This document shows, piece after piece, positions 1-12,720 of a DNA stretch of 64,000 nucleotides (position 1 is the first letter of the stretch; each line of letters starts with the position of its first letter). The translations under genes and the position numbers were made by a program. The DNA is taken from the NCBI GenBank assembly GCA_963978545.1, contig OZ021726.1, forward strand, positions 52,373,959 through 52,437,958, given 5' to 3'. Source of the stretch: Linyphia triangularis. Taxonomy: Eukaryota; Arthropoda; Arachnida; Araneae; Linyphiidae. The notes beneath the pieces were generated by a model, which was not told the origin of the DNA, searched no databases, and saw nothing but the letters and a program-made list of their open reading frames with translations.

Positions 1-606
1 GACGAAATTTTGTGTGTGTTCTAACTGACACATTAGGCAACTATCCCATGGTATACCAATGTCATTTTTAAAAAATAATTTCCAAAAATTTCAAAAAAAT
101 GGCTTAAAACTGCATTTTTTGTGTGTTTTTGGACATGTTCAATGCCAGAGGGGCGCGGCTAGAAATTGAATAAAATTGACGATATTTTTTGTGCCTTTTA
201 ACTGACCCATTAGGTAACTTTTTCACGCTATTCCAAGACCGATTTCGAAATTATTTTTTTTTATCCTCCTAACGTCGAATCTGTTACGATTTTGCGTCAT
301 TTAGGCACATTTTTGTTCAAAGCGAGAAGTCCGCGGCTAAATGTTAAGCAAAATGGACGAAATTGTGTGTGTGTTCCAACTGATACATTAGGCAACTATT
401 CCATTCTATACCAAAGCCGGATTTTTAAAAAAAATTCCAAAATTTTTCAAAAATGGCAAAGTGCATTTTTTGGTCACTTTTTACATTTTCAATGCCAGAT
501 GGGCGCGGCTAGATATCGAACAAAATTGACGAAATTTTGTGTGTGTTCTATTTGACCCATTAGGCAACTTTTCCGCGCTATTCCCAAACCGATTTCGAAA
601 AAAAAG
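1..606. repeat. Satellite-like tandem repeat, ~175 bp monomers in a dimeric higher-order pattern
   Basis: The motif cattagg(c/t)aact recurs at about 31, 208, 386 and 558, giving spacings of 177, 178 and 172 bp. Monomers 1 and 3 share 'gtataccaa/ctataccaa' after it; monomers 2 and 4 instead share a 'cgctattcc..accgatttcgaaa' segment. This gives an alternating A-B-A-B order with a repeat unit of about 350 bp. The array is already running at base 1, so it continues upstream of the window, and it ends near 606. No convincing coding potential. This pattern is typical of satellite DNA; by eye the monomers are clearly diverged. Confidence 0.75.
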
Positions 607-1418
607 TGTTTTCGGCCTACCCTACTGTATAGTTAAACTTTTTACGAACTGAATCATAGTAGATTCTATTGATAAGCAGGTGAGAAAGTAAATGCTAAAA
701 AGCTACGAACAGGAAAAAGCTGTAGTTCTTAGTAAGTTTTAAATTTTTAGAAATTAAAAGAAACCGTATTTAATGCAACGCAAAGTTATACCAAATAGAA
801 AGAGATTGAAAATAAATTTATTAAGATTTTAGTATCGAAAATTGCGAACCATTAGTATTTTAAATATGTTTTTGTGCCTTCATAAAAATCACAGATGTCT
901 GTCTCCCTTTTTAACAGTAGAGGAGGAAATAAAAGTATTAATAGTTTAACTTGCAAACCTAGAGTTGCATCCTTTTTTAAAATAAGTGTCTTCAACTGAG
1001 CATTCATTATTTTAACTGCTTTTTAATAACTCCGATTACGATTCCATTCGGGTAAAGATTTATGTCACTTACTATCGTATCGATTTTACTCCAGACAAAG
1101 CGTCTTTCAAATTAACCCTACATAATATTAAAAAAAAACAAAAAAAAAACTTAACAGCAACTTCAAAAATAGGCGCTTGTCACGCGAACAACATCTTTCA
1201 CTCCAATTAATAGAATACAAATCAAATTGATAGAACAAAGGAATTGAAGGGGAGAAATGGTTGGAAATAGATTATCTCTACCACCAACATACATTGTACT
1301 CTAAAAGAGGAGTTCAAACATTTTCATTGAAGATTATCCCCTCCTCATTTACTTCGAACACATTTCTAAAATAAATTATATCTCATTATAGACTCAATAA
1401 TGCATTAAAGAGAGCGTG
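607..1418. other. AT-rich unique sequence, no gene seen
   Basis: No open frame of note, no RNA gene and no repeat structure beyond short A-runs near 1129-1150. I see nothing that can be assigned. Confidence 0.6.
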
Positions 1419-1690
<272 letters not shown>

Positions 1691-2521
1691 TATTATTTTT
1701 TTCAATTCAATTTTATTTTATGGTGAGTCATGTTATGAGTTTCATACTTACCTTATTAATTATTATGCATATAATGAAAATCAATCTTCTGTATTTGTAA
1801 TTGAATCTTTTTTCAAATACAGTAATTCTAGTTTAAATGGTTCATAGTATAATTCAAATACAGAAAATTTAACCTGAAGTTATGGCCGGGAGTGCTTTGA
1901 AATTTGACTAGAAGAGTGCATAGTAACTCTATTCAAAATTTACATCTTGAACGAAATGTATTTGAAAAGAAACGTTTATAGAAACATTATTTTAGTGACA
2001 GTGCCCATACAACTTCGTTTTATTTCTTTGACTCTATGTAACCATGCAACTGATTTTTTTCTGAAACCAGTATCTTAGATACAATGCTTAAAATGAACAA
2101 ATACGAATATTAGTTGGCAGTATTTGTTTTCACTTTCTTTATTCATGCCTCGAATATAAATGGTACACATCAGGATCAAGTAACCTAAAAGAACGTACAA
2201 GTCTACTTGGCAAGCCCTAAACCAAAATGTTCCTTCTTAAAAACAACCAAATAACAAATCGAAACAAATATATAAAACGACGCATCAAAATAAATATACG
2301 TAATTTCTCAATATTTTTGGTTGAAACAAGAACCTTCTCGGACAAGTTCTTTTCACGGTCAGAAAATAAATCTAAAAGTTCGCACCACCCTATAGAAGCA
2401 TTGCTTCTTAGCGTTTAATGGCAATGTTATTGAATTTTAAGATTCATCCTCTCATCTCTTTTCCTGGATTCAAAATGCGAAAACTTCTTGTCAAGAGTGA
2501 TGTTTGATGAAGCCTTGCAAA

Positions 2522-2524
<3 letters not shown>
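1691..2524. other. AT-rich unique sequence, no gene seen
   Basis: No supported coding, RNA or mobile feature. The longest open frame (63 codons, 2227-2418) has no recognisable motif. Confidence 0.55.
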
Positions 2525-2559
<35 letters not shown>

Positions 2560-3010
2560 TTGTAGAAATTAAAAACATTAATTCTGTAAAACCTACTTTT
2601 CCTTGCATACTTGCACTACACTGAGAAACTGTTATCCTTACTTAACTAACGAATACGTAGTACAGCTAATCAAACGAACTCCTTGGAAGTTAAGTATTCA
2701 GTGGATAATCGTTTTCTATCACGGAAAAGTTTTAACACAAGTTTGTTTCTTTACATTATTTGGTTCTTTAGATTTATTTAACCCTAAATATTTTTGTTTC
2801 TTTATATTTATTTATTCATTACCATTTGTTTGCTTCTTAACATATATTTTTTCCTTAACGTTTGTAAATAGTTATAAATTATGGAATCATATAATTTTTG
2901 TGTTAAAATCAATGTAAATAATATTTTTATATATATATATATATTTGTTTCTTTTAAGTAATTTGTTTCTTTATATTTATTTATTCCTTAAAATTTTTTT
3001 TGTTTCTAAA

Positions 3011-3049
<39 letters not shown>

Positions 3050-3240
3050 CATTTATTTCATGTTTGTAAATAGTCATAAAATATAGAATCATGTAATTTT
3101 TGTGTTAAAATCAATGTAAATAACGACTTATTTAAAAAAAAATAAGTAGAAATTGAAAAGTTTAAAGTTAAAATTAACTCTCCACTATTTACTCACACTT
3201 GTTTTAAAAAAATAAGCAGGAATTTAAAAGTCGAAAGTTA
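2525..3240. repeat. Poly-T tracts with ~200 bp tandem duplication
   Basis: T-runs at about 2525-2554 and 3013-3045. The block around 2750-2920 is repeated at 2945-3125, with tttgtaaatagt at 2861 and 3063 (period about 202 bp) followed each time by 'atttttgtgttaaaatcaat'. A shorter duplication of about 69 bp follows (aataag(t/c)ag blocks near 3143 and 3211). It looks like a local tandem duplication seeded by low-complexity DNA. Confidence 0.6.
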
Positions 3241-6200
3241 AAATTAGCTCACAAGTACTAGTTTGGTCATTATCATCAAACAAACAAAAAATTTAAAAAC
3301 ATACATTATTTTCATAATAATGTGTAGGCTAACGCGTACATTCATTACGCAAAATAAATCACTTTTAATAAGAATTGTCATATCTGATATATTAAAAGAC
3401 ATGAAATTGACGATCCCCCTATGATGCAAAGGATTGAATAATTCGCATCGTTTTAGGATCATGTAGGCAAGTTTAAAATAAACAATATAGGAACTGAATT
3501 TAAATTGTCACAATTTGTAAAATCCAAAAATCATGTAGACTTGTTACATCTGTAATTGATTTAAAAAACAATATATTTTACATGACTACTTAATAGGTAT
3601 AAAGCAGTTTAATTTTTCTTCTCTATAGGTTCACTGCCACGTTTCGAATAGCTGATTTTAGAAAGGAAGTAAATTGGTTAGTTGTTTATTTAAACTATGA
3701 AAAAAAAATCTTAAAGTAAATTATATCATAAACCAAATTCTAATCAGATTACCTATCAGAGACCTAATCAGATAATTCTTCAGGACAAGTGAATTCTGCA
3801 ATATCTAGCGGATGATTTGGATGTAGAAAGTAGTACAAAAAATGTCCTCGAATATTTCTTTATATAAACAGTTAAGAAGTATCTGAATAATAAACCAAAT
3901 TCAGCATGAAGTCCCAAAGTAGTTTCCATGAAATAAAGATGCATAAAACCCTTTCTGAACAAAGAAACTACAAAATCATGCCATGTTAATGCGCGCTTAC
4001 ATTAACAAGGTTTCTGAGAATGCTTCATCAAAATGCCGAACTTTACTTTCCATTAACACCTACTTGTTATTTATTAAGCAATCTTCCACACTTTTTGTGG
4101 TCCATAAATCATTCTTGCAAGCAACGCCTTCATTATTTTTTATGCGACAGTCATACATCAAGAGAATGACATAAACTGTCCTAAAAGCCTGTACCGAAGA
4201 GAAGTTTAGCTACTTTTTAGCATAAAGCACAGGTATAAATATGCCAAGAAGAAAATGAAAACACGTTTATTTGATTTGTATAAGAAAATGGAAGTCAACT
4301 GATAAAAAATTTCTTGTTTCAAAATAAACTTTTAAATGTAAGAAAATACCGTTACCTCTTTTGAAATACCTGATAGTTATTTTTGTTTTGTTTTTTTGTT
4401 TTGTTTTGTTTTGTTTTGTAATTCAATAGTTTTTAATATCATACATTAAAATAATATTTTGAATAATTTTTATTACAATGAAGTAAATATATGTATGATA
4501 TTCGAAAAAACTATAAAATTGCTTAAGAATTTCTCAATAAACAACCATAAAAAGGAAGATTAAAGACAGAAAAAAGTGTCTAAAATAAATAGTATTCTAA
4601 AACCTGGTCTTTATTTATCATTTCAAATTAACTAGACTGCTTTTATTTAAAATAAACTTAGTTATTTAATTTTTTCACTGGGAGAAATACCAGAAACAAA
4701 GTTAATCTCTTAAGAATGTAACACTACAGATAACAATTCTAATTCTCAATGGTAAGAGATAGTACCATAAATCTTAATTCTTTAATTAATTTCAATTATC
4801 CACCACAAACGACAATAGCCTTCCAATTTATATCCAATAAAATAACGCTTTTATTTCATCAAATTACAATTCCTTACAAAAAAAGGGGTCGGCCTTTCGA
4901 TTTTTTGTGTAGTAGAGCGCAAAAAACCGAAACGAAATGGTTGAACGATTTCTTTCAAAATCAGACAATTCTTTTAACTGCGGTCACACGCCCGAATACT
5001 GTGGTTTTCTGTGAAGAAATGTTACTTTGGGTATAAAAACCGATTTCAATCGCTGTAAAAGTTACCTTTTCCACCCAATAAAAAAAAACACTCTTTGGGG
5101 TAGAGTGAATAATTCTGTTTTGTTTTCTTTTTTAAAGTCTAAGCTCCGTTCTTTTTTTCACTTTTGATACAATTTCATTAAGTAGTTTATGGAGGAGTTG
5201 CAATAGAATTGGATTGATTTTCTTTTCGATTCAAGTGGCTTTATTCTGGATACAGTACAATGCTTTTCAATTTAAACTCGCAATGGGAAATTCAATTAAA
5301 ACAAAATTAAAATGCCTTCGAGAATAACTGAGCAGAAGTTATAAAAATGGTATGGATAGGCTCAAATAGAAGACTTAATAGTAGTATATTTGCCAACATC
5401 TAATTAAGATTGAATTGCATTTCAATAAATGTATCTCCTTTTCTGTCAACAATCCTTTTGTTGCTTTATGTTAATACACTAATCAGTCATATTCATTGCA
5501 AAAGCTTTCAATTCTTCTTAAGAAACAATTATTTTTATACATGAATTTTCAGTGATCAATTAACTATACTGAACAAACTAATAAAACTGGATTACTGTCA
5601 AATACTTTTTTGAAAAGCTCAATAATATTTCACACCCAACTTTCATCTACAATACAACATTCTACACTAAAATTTTCAACTACAACAATATGTTATTAGT
5701 TTCTAAATCATTTAAGATATATCATATGATGTTGAACCTTTTAAGGCATAAAAACTTTTAAACCACTGCTTTTGAAGTTAATTAAGAAATCGAGTTTTTC
5801 ATCAATATCCAGGGTAAAATATTCAGTTCTTATATTATGAAGAACTTCTAAACTCCCATAAAAAACCTCACGTAGAGTCTCTAATCTCATTATCTTATTG
5901 TAAATTGTTTTCGGTCCTTATTTTTAATTTATTTTCTACATACTTATTAAGTGATTAAATAAAACACGTCATACAAGGGTTGATTGATTTCTTCTACATA
6001 AATCATAGGTGTTTTTAATTGCTGTGTTGTTGTTACTATTGAAGATAACTTGAAAATAGAGTATTTTTAATAAACCACAGTCCTTTATTTCAAAAACAGT
6101 TACAATGACATTATTATTATTTCAACACCAACGTTTGAAATAAATTAACACAGTCAATTTCAAACCAATACAAAAAAAATCACAAAATGTTTACTTAACT

Positions 6201-6443
6201 GAAGTAGTGTGAAAGAATTCTGAATGTATTAGATTTAAATTAATTAGTTTTGATAATATCCGTAAACTAGTTAAAGAAATCAGCTTTTAATGTACATTTC
6301 AAATGCATTCTCCGTAACGTAGTAATAAAATATTACATTATAATATCTATAATGAGAGTAATTACTCGTATTTTAACAATTAAAAATCTGTTGGATTGAT
6401 TGATAAATGCAAAATAAGTAGCGGATACCTTAAATTCAAAATA
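3241..6443. other. AT-rich unique sequence, no gene seen
   Basis: No recognisable gene. It contains a short (TTTTG)n run near 4380-4420. The 95-codon open frame at 4749-5036 (+) has low-complexity composition and no motif I recognise, so I do not call it a gene. Confidence 0.5.
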
Positions 6444-6608
6444 CAGACTCCGTTAACGCGAAATCACTTAACAAGAAATCCTGTTTAACACGAAGTAAAA
6501 GCAGTTATCCGTACTTAAAACTTAACATTAATTTATTCATTTCACATGAAATTTGATTAAAGTGAACCATTTACGCGGCATCGGCATCGCTTTAAAGGGT
6601 TTTGACTG
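6444..6608. mobile_element. Possible pogo/Tigger-like MITE, ~165 bp
   Basis: One end reads cagactccgttaacgcg. The other, reverse-complemented, reads cagtcaaaaccctttaa, so the two resemble a TIR of type CAGTCAAACCCCGTTAA with a few lost bases at the left end. TA precedes the left end. The left third contains three imperfect ~15 bp repeats of (g/c)ttaac(g/a)(c/a)gaaatc. No coding capacity, so it would be non-autonomous. Assignment to the pogo group rests on TIR resemblance from memory. Confidence 0.4.
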
Positions 6609-9600
6609 CAGTAATAAAACAGTAATACATCTTTCAAATTTCTTTAAAGTGTCTATCAGTATCTTATTTGTACTTCATAATTGAAAATTGGTATTCCAAT
6701 AAAAACATTTACAATTACTTTCTGAACTGTTGCCTCGGAAATTTCACATCCGTTTACCATGCAAAAAAACTCAAGCTTAATTTCCTACGTCAGTTCTCTG
6801 TGATCTTTAATTTGATTGCTTCACTTGGACACGAAATTTTCCCTCTTTTAAACAGATTTTGACTTTTAATGACATAACACCCCCCTTGTTAACACACAGA
6901 TAAAAGAAATCAAGCAAATTGTACTTTTTCAACAAACACGTCACCATATTGTGAGTGACAACAAACTTGACGAGAAAAATTATTACCGAGTATCCAATCT
7001 CTGATCCAATACTTCTATTTGGAGCCAAAATGTGGACTCCAGACTTTCTATTTAACCACATGTTTGGAATAATTTTGGGAATAACTTTGATATTCGTATA
7101 ATGATAATAAATAGTATTTTTGTAATATTTACAGGGAAAAGTTGAAACCACCAAAACAAGTTCAAAACGGTTCAAAACATATGGTTTTAACATAAATACT
7201 ATGCAATACATTCTCTGATTTCAATCTCATCGATTTGCTATCTCTAAGTTGACACAATAGAAATTTCGCCAGTAAATATCTTGTTAATTGCCGCGCTAAC
7301 TGGTGAATATTTCTCAAGTATTCTCTCATTTTCTCCTTAAAATTCATCCTGCAAACCATTCTCTATTGATAAATTATGGAATTTCTGGATCAGGATGCAT
7401 TGAGTCCATCCCTTGTTCAGATCTTGCACAAAGAAAAATCCAATGCAATCAATCAATATAAATTCTATTTTTTCTATTGACTTCAGCGATTTTTATTGTT
7501 AACCTTCATAGCAAGACTTTGCCAGAACTCTGAAGAATTCTTTCTCCAGAAATTTAATACTCCGAATTTCGTGCTTGACCAACTGGGACCTTGTTGATTC
7601 AAGCTGAAAAAAAGTAAATTTTCGGCAAGAAACAGTAGCACTAAAGAAGCTATAGCTGTTTCCAAGCCACTGATTGGACAGAATTAAGTACCTTACTTAC
7701 GGCTGAAATTATTTACCAGGACTTGTTTCGATTGTTTTAGACTTAAACCTAAGAATTGCAAATAGTATTTGTTCACACTGCTGCAGTATTACTTTGTCAC
7801 TGCCTACGTCTGGATAATTTTTTATCGTCTAAAACAAGGCTAAGACCAACAAAAAAGAATAAGATAAACGATTTTATATCTTTAACAGTGAATAAAATTG
7901 TTGAATACTTCCTATAGACGGAATTTAAATAACGAAGACTTATATAAAATAACGCAACCATATAATAGCTATAAGAAACTGATTTTTCTTAATATATATT
8001 CTCCTTTTATGCAAACGTAATATTATCCATTACATTAATAAAAGTTAGTTTCTATTTAGATAGGGATTTCTAATTCTTAACTAAAAGTAAAAAAGAATAG
8101 AAACATTCTAAATATCTGCAACTCTAAATGCATATTTCGCTATTTTTATTTGCACGATATAGTAGTGCAAATTTTATACATATTGTTAAGAATTTTTCCG
8201 GACAAAATGATGGCATAGTTTTTATAAAATGAAACTCGTAAATTTATTTTTCGTTTCAGAGGCTCACAGAACTTCTTTAAACAAGCTTTTACAAAAACAG
8301 TGGTAACAACTCTAGCCACGGAGGTAATTCAGACCCCACAAAATCATCACAAATTTCATTTCAAAATAGCTCCTAAACCTCCCACTAATTTAAATAACAC
8401 TTCTCGGAAAATTTATATTCTCAAGTGTGAAATTTTTTGAAAGATCTAGTGAAACCCATCATACCAATAAGAGATGGTACATAATTAGCGTTGCACCATT
8501 TCAACTCGCTTTGTATTTACATTGTATTTTTGTATGCAGTTTCAATATAATATTACGATGTCTTATACTACTGAATTATTACGTAGAAGAGACCGAGTCT
8601 AGAAGTTACAAGGTTTAGTTGTAACAAACCAAACACCTTTTGCTATAATAGCTATATGGCACCAAAATCCACATATCAGACGTACGCGTAGTGTTGAACA
8701 AGTAAACAAAACGATAGAAGCTCATATTTAACGCAGCTTAAAATTTGGCGCTTTGTTGTTTTTTGACGGGATAGGTAATTTTGTGACTCTTCGGAACTTT
8801 TGAAATTGCATGTAGATGACAACATTTAATCGCACAAACTAAATACCATTTTAAAAGACCGTTATCAAAAATGGAATGCAAAGCGTTACTAAAAAATTGG
8901 GTTAAAGAAACTCGTGAAATAGCATTTTCAAAATGGAAATAGAATATTAGTTTAGTTATAACAAAAAAAAAATGTTGGGTCTTGTAGAAGCATGTTACAA
9001 CTAAGCAGGTAGAAGAAAGAATCAAAAGCAACATCAACTCAACAGTGAATCTGTAATGGACGATGCTGCTAACATATGCTGTGACCTTTTTTCGAAAATG
9101 GTGGGCTCATGAAGCGTGCATTCGTGGAGAATCACTAATTGTGTGTCAGAATTGGGATTCTGATGACTTGATGTAGACCAGGATATTAAATGAATAACTG
9201 CCCACCCAAGTAATTAAATAAGGTAATTTCTTTAAACCTTTTCTCATTTTAAACCCTGTAACAACCTAACTCATAACCGGTTAGTTGTAGCTTTGTTCTT
9301 ACGTCAAAAAATCATTTTTTTTCTGAAACTTATACTCAAATATATCAGTAGAAAAAGGAGAAATCAGTCATCCTTCTAGTATTCGAACCAAACCAAAATT
9401 AGCTGCACTTCAGAGGCTACAGTTAAATATGTAAAAAGTATTATTTTTAGATCTGGTATCCCCTATGAGTACACTGAGTGAGATAATGATATCATATGAA
9501 CGATAATTGAATCATCAGTTGCTATTCCATTAACTGGCATTTTTAACTAAGTTTCCCAAACTTATACAGTCTCAATAGCATGATTATAAAAGTTTTATTC

Positions 9601-10524
9601 GTCTCAGAGGTTTGCAAAAGAATTCTTTCAATTTTATCATATACAATACTTGTTAGTGTAACAGTTATAATTCTATGTAGATTACAGAATACTTCCACAG
9701 ATTTAAAATGGCACACCAAGACCAATTCTGCGCTTGTAACATTTCTGTTTGCAATAGACCAGATTCTAGCATGCTGAATATTTTAATCTTCATAAACATC
9801 TCCAAATTGCATTTTTAGGCATCTTTCTTCTATTTTTATCGATAATTAACGATTCGTAACAACAACAAAAAATGCTAAATCTCAATCAAAATTTTCCATA
9901 ACACCCTTATCCTACTAAGGTCGTTTTATACGTTGTTGCTATGCGCATGTCTATGTCGACTAAAATGGTTTGCATACACACAGTATTTTATCATCGTCTT
10001 GCGATTCTTCACAAGTAATTTTGAACTATTGCACATGCTTTAACGCATTCTTTTTGTGTATTTTACAAATTAATCTAAACCTTTGGACATGAATGTATTA
10101 TACTACTTTATAAAAGTTTCATAGGAAATTGAAGGAGTAGTACTAGTAATTAAGTTTTATTGTGGACACAGCAATTACTTTAGTAAAACTTACTCGCTTC
10201 GTATCTCGTAACATGTCAATTTTAACATGTCAATTTCAAGTTCCCACAAAGTGTTAGCAAGGAAACTGCTTAAAGGCAGAAACAAATACTGGATAAAGTG
10301 ACATGAGGTGAAAACTAGTAAACTGTTGTAACACTCTTTTTACTAGAAAGTGAGTGACTCTTGATGTTTGATTAGGTAAATAGTGGTCTTGTGAAACTTA
10401 GTGCACCTCCCAATTTAAGAAAACATATGTTCATCAGTAAGACAGTTTTAGCTCAATATATTTTTTATCCATTGCAGGACTTTTGATCACTTTATTTATT
10501 TATATTAAATTATATATTGAATGA
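6609..10524. other. AT-rich sequence, no gene supported
   Basis: The longest non-repeat open frame in this stretch is 134 codons at 6807-7211 (-). It has ordinary AT-rich composition and no domain I recognise. A 99-codon frame at 8738-9037 (-) is Phe/Leu/Ile-rich and also unrecognised. I see no splice-site pattern tying these into a gene model. Confidence 0.45.
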
Positions 10525-10779
10525 TAACACAGGCCAACAGTGGCTTCGGTGCCGGGATATGTGGAGCTGATTTCATATGAATTTGATGCAATGAATTCAA
10601 ATATGGCATTAGTTTTTGCCTAGGAGCTCGAATTTCTAAGATATAAAATTTTAATGAAATGGGCAATTCTCTGTTTGACTCGCGGGACAATTTGGTTCTT
10701 ATTTTCAACTCGTAAACAGATAACAATCATAAAACTAAAGTGAATCTAATAGTAATGTTTTTAATTGATATAATATTAC

Positions 10780-10929
10780 ATGGTGACAAAGTTATATGGA
10801 AAAATAATACCTTTAAGTAGATGAAATATGCATTTTCATCCACTGACGCAATGTTCTCGAGCTTGGTACCTTTTAAATGTATATTTGACGTAATTAAAAT
10901 AATTATTTTTCCATATAACTTTGTCACCA
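10780..10929. repeat. Subterminal inverted repeat (hairpin) inside transposon copy 1
   Basis: The left arm starting tggtgacaaagttatatgg (10780) is perfectly reverse-complemented for about 28 bp by the right arm ending ccatataactttgtcacca (10929). Weaker pairing continues inward to about 10835/10876, and a ~40 nt loop separates the arms. The corresponding position of the second transposon copy (31850-31985) forms the same structure, so it belongs to the element. Confidence 0.8.
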
Positions 10930-11214
10930 ACTATAGTTATATAAAAAATAAACGTAACTGTTAGATTCATCGTAATTTTAGAATTCTAATTTGTTTCCAA
11001 ATAGAAAAAAGAGCCAAAATGTTTCGGGTGAACAGCAGAAAATTGTCCAAATATACATTACACTATTTTAAGTTAAATCAATGAATCAAATTAAAAACTA
11101 AACATGGAGTTTTAATTATTATATAATAGAAATATAATTATATACAATGATAGCGGTAAAAGGCATCACTGAACACTTTAGAAGTTTCTTTTCCGTGACA
11201 TTTTTTAATGTATT

Positions 11215-12420
11215 TTGAAACAGTCCCTTTTTGAACTCCAGCAGTAATCTGCCATCATTTGTGTATTGCATCTTCCTTGGTAGTGGTCCTCCATAGTTTT
11301 AATATGCTGGTGAAATATTTCATCTTGTTCCTCACTGATGTCTCCTAAATTTTCAGGAAAACGGTTTTAGTGACTGTAACCTTAACTCAACCAACCTTAA
11401 TACTCATGTTAAACCCAAGGGATTTAAAACCGTTAAGCATCTTGTTTACCAGTTAGCATAATTTCTGTTTTGCGTTTGCCCAGAAAATTTCTGATAACTG
11501 AAAACAAAAGAAGTTTAGGCTTTTCACTCAGTCTTTTTCATCGAATTTATGAAGGCAGGATCTTTAATGAGTTGTGTTGTGGGCCGTGAAATATTATTAC
11601 TTTAATTTTTTCCATACTCAACTGAAACGTCTCCTCCCTCCCTATATATGTAAAGCCTGATTCGTTCTTATCCAGAATCTTTACAAACTGCTTTCTACAT
11701 GACCCAGCTTAATATGTAGTGAAGGAAAGGTGATTTTCACTCGTTCGGCTAAGGAATCGTTTAAGACACTTTTCAACAACGTTCATGTTTTCTCTGTTTG
11801 GCCACTCTTTCTTAATGCAGTGGTGTATTCTATCTCTGTTATCCCAGAAGCACAAGAAGCAAGGATATTTTGTGTAGCCACTTTGCTGTTCAAGGAGACA
11901 GTTTACCATTTTTAAGTCCCCACAAATCACCCATTGACGTTCCTGATGCTTTATCTTCTCCAATACCAAAGCTATGGTGTTATATTCTTCATTCATTTTT
12001 GTTGAGTGAGCAACTAGTAATGAACCTCGTTTGTTCCCATTGTGTAAAAGGAAGAACACATTTCAAACTTTGCTTTGAGCTATCAATAAATAGGCCAATT
12101 ATCTGGAAACTATTCAGGACGACACATTTTTTCTAGGGGTTCTCTAATTTATTTACCAACTATAAAACTGTCTTCTCTTAAGAAGACACTAGCAGATCAT
12201 TTTCTCTTGTACGGTAAAAACTAATTTTGCTTCCTTGTTCCAGTAATTTTTTTTTCTTTGAACCTGGAAGCCAGTAATTCAGAAGCTTCATTTTGAAAAG
12301 TTGAGATCGCTGAGGAGGTCATTTAATTCATACTGGGTGAATTGTTGAGGAATTGAAGATATCCCATCATAATCACTATCATCTTCATTAATATCAGAAA
12401 GGTGATCAGAGAGACAATAC
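11215..12420 (-). pseudogene. Decayed transposon-encoded protein, copy 1
   Basis: The best remaining open stretch is 116 codons (11709-12059). It contains VICGDLKMVN, GYTKYPCFLCFWD and KKEWPNREN motifs, in the order seen in the uncharacterised family. Further downstream in the minus sense (about 11270-11370), PENLGDISEEQ, FHQHIKTMEDHYQGR and MMADYCW can be read, interrupted by stops and frame changes. An acidic D-S-D-Y-D-G segment sits near the N-terminal side (around 12370). The conserved Cys/His/Asp positions suggest a nuclease-like fold, but I cannot confirm this. It is not expressed as an intact protein. Confidence 0.7.
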
Positions 12421-12720
12421 TCGTCCTTACAAAGCTTTGCTAGCTGGATTATTAAAATAAGTCTACTTGCTACAGTTGAGTCGATTGATTTTAATAATGT
12501 ATACTAAACAGAAATAATAGTCAACCCTTGTATATGTGATTTAGGATTTAACAAATGAAGTTAGAATTGAACTTTTCGTGTGGAACTGCACGTTAAAGAA
12601 GCACTGATATAAAAAAGTAGGGCGGATAGAGAAAAACTGATTTCATATTTAAATTCAGTACTTCAAATATATCTAAAATCAGTTTTAATATCTTGGGTAC
12701 TAATTTTTTTCCCTGTGTAA

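Larger units (their letters stand above)
10528..12717 (-). mobile_element. Unclassified DNA transposon, copy 1 (decayed), TAA target duplication
   Basis: The left end reads cacaggccaaca and the right end terminates cctgtg, and both are flanked by a direct TAA (10525-10527 and 12718-12720). Reverse-complemented, the body aligns along its length with 29957-32233, which shares the ends and the TAA flanks. The coding sense is on the minus strand. The fragment at 11709-12059 resembles an uncharacterised protein family I remember from many arthropod and Hydra genomes, with a CGDL segment, a 'GYTKYPCFLC' segment and a downstream 'SEEQ-FHQ' segment. A 3 bp TAA duplication is reminiscent of the PIF/Harbinger TWA target, but I do not recognise that transposase here. 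Frameshifts and stops show it is dead. Confidence 0.75.

Noticed and set aside
6807..7211. 134-codon frame as a host gene
   Set aside because: No motif, ordinary AT-rich composition and no upstream promoter or splice context. Its length is unusual but still possible by chance.
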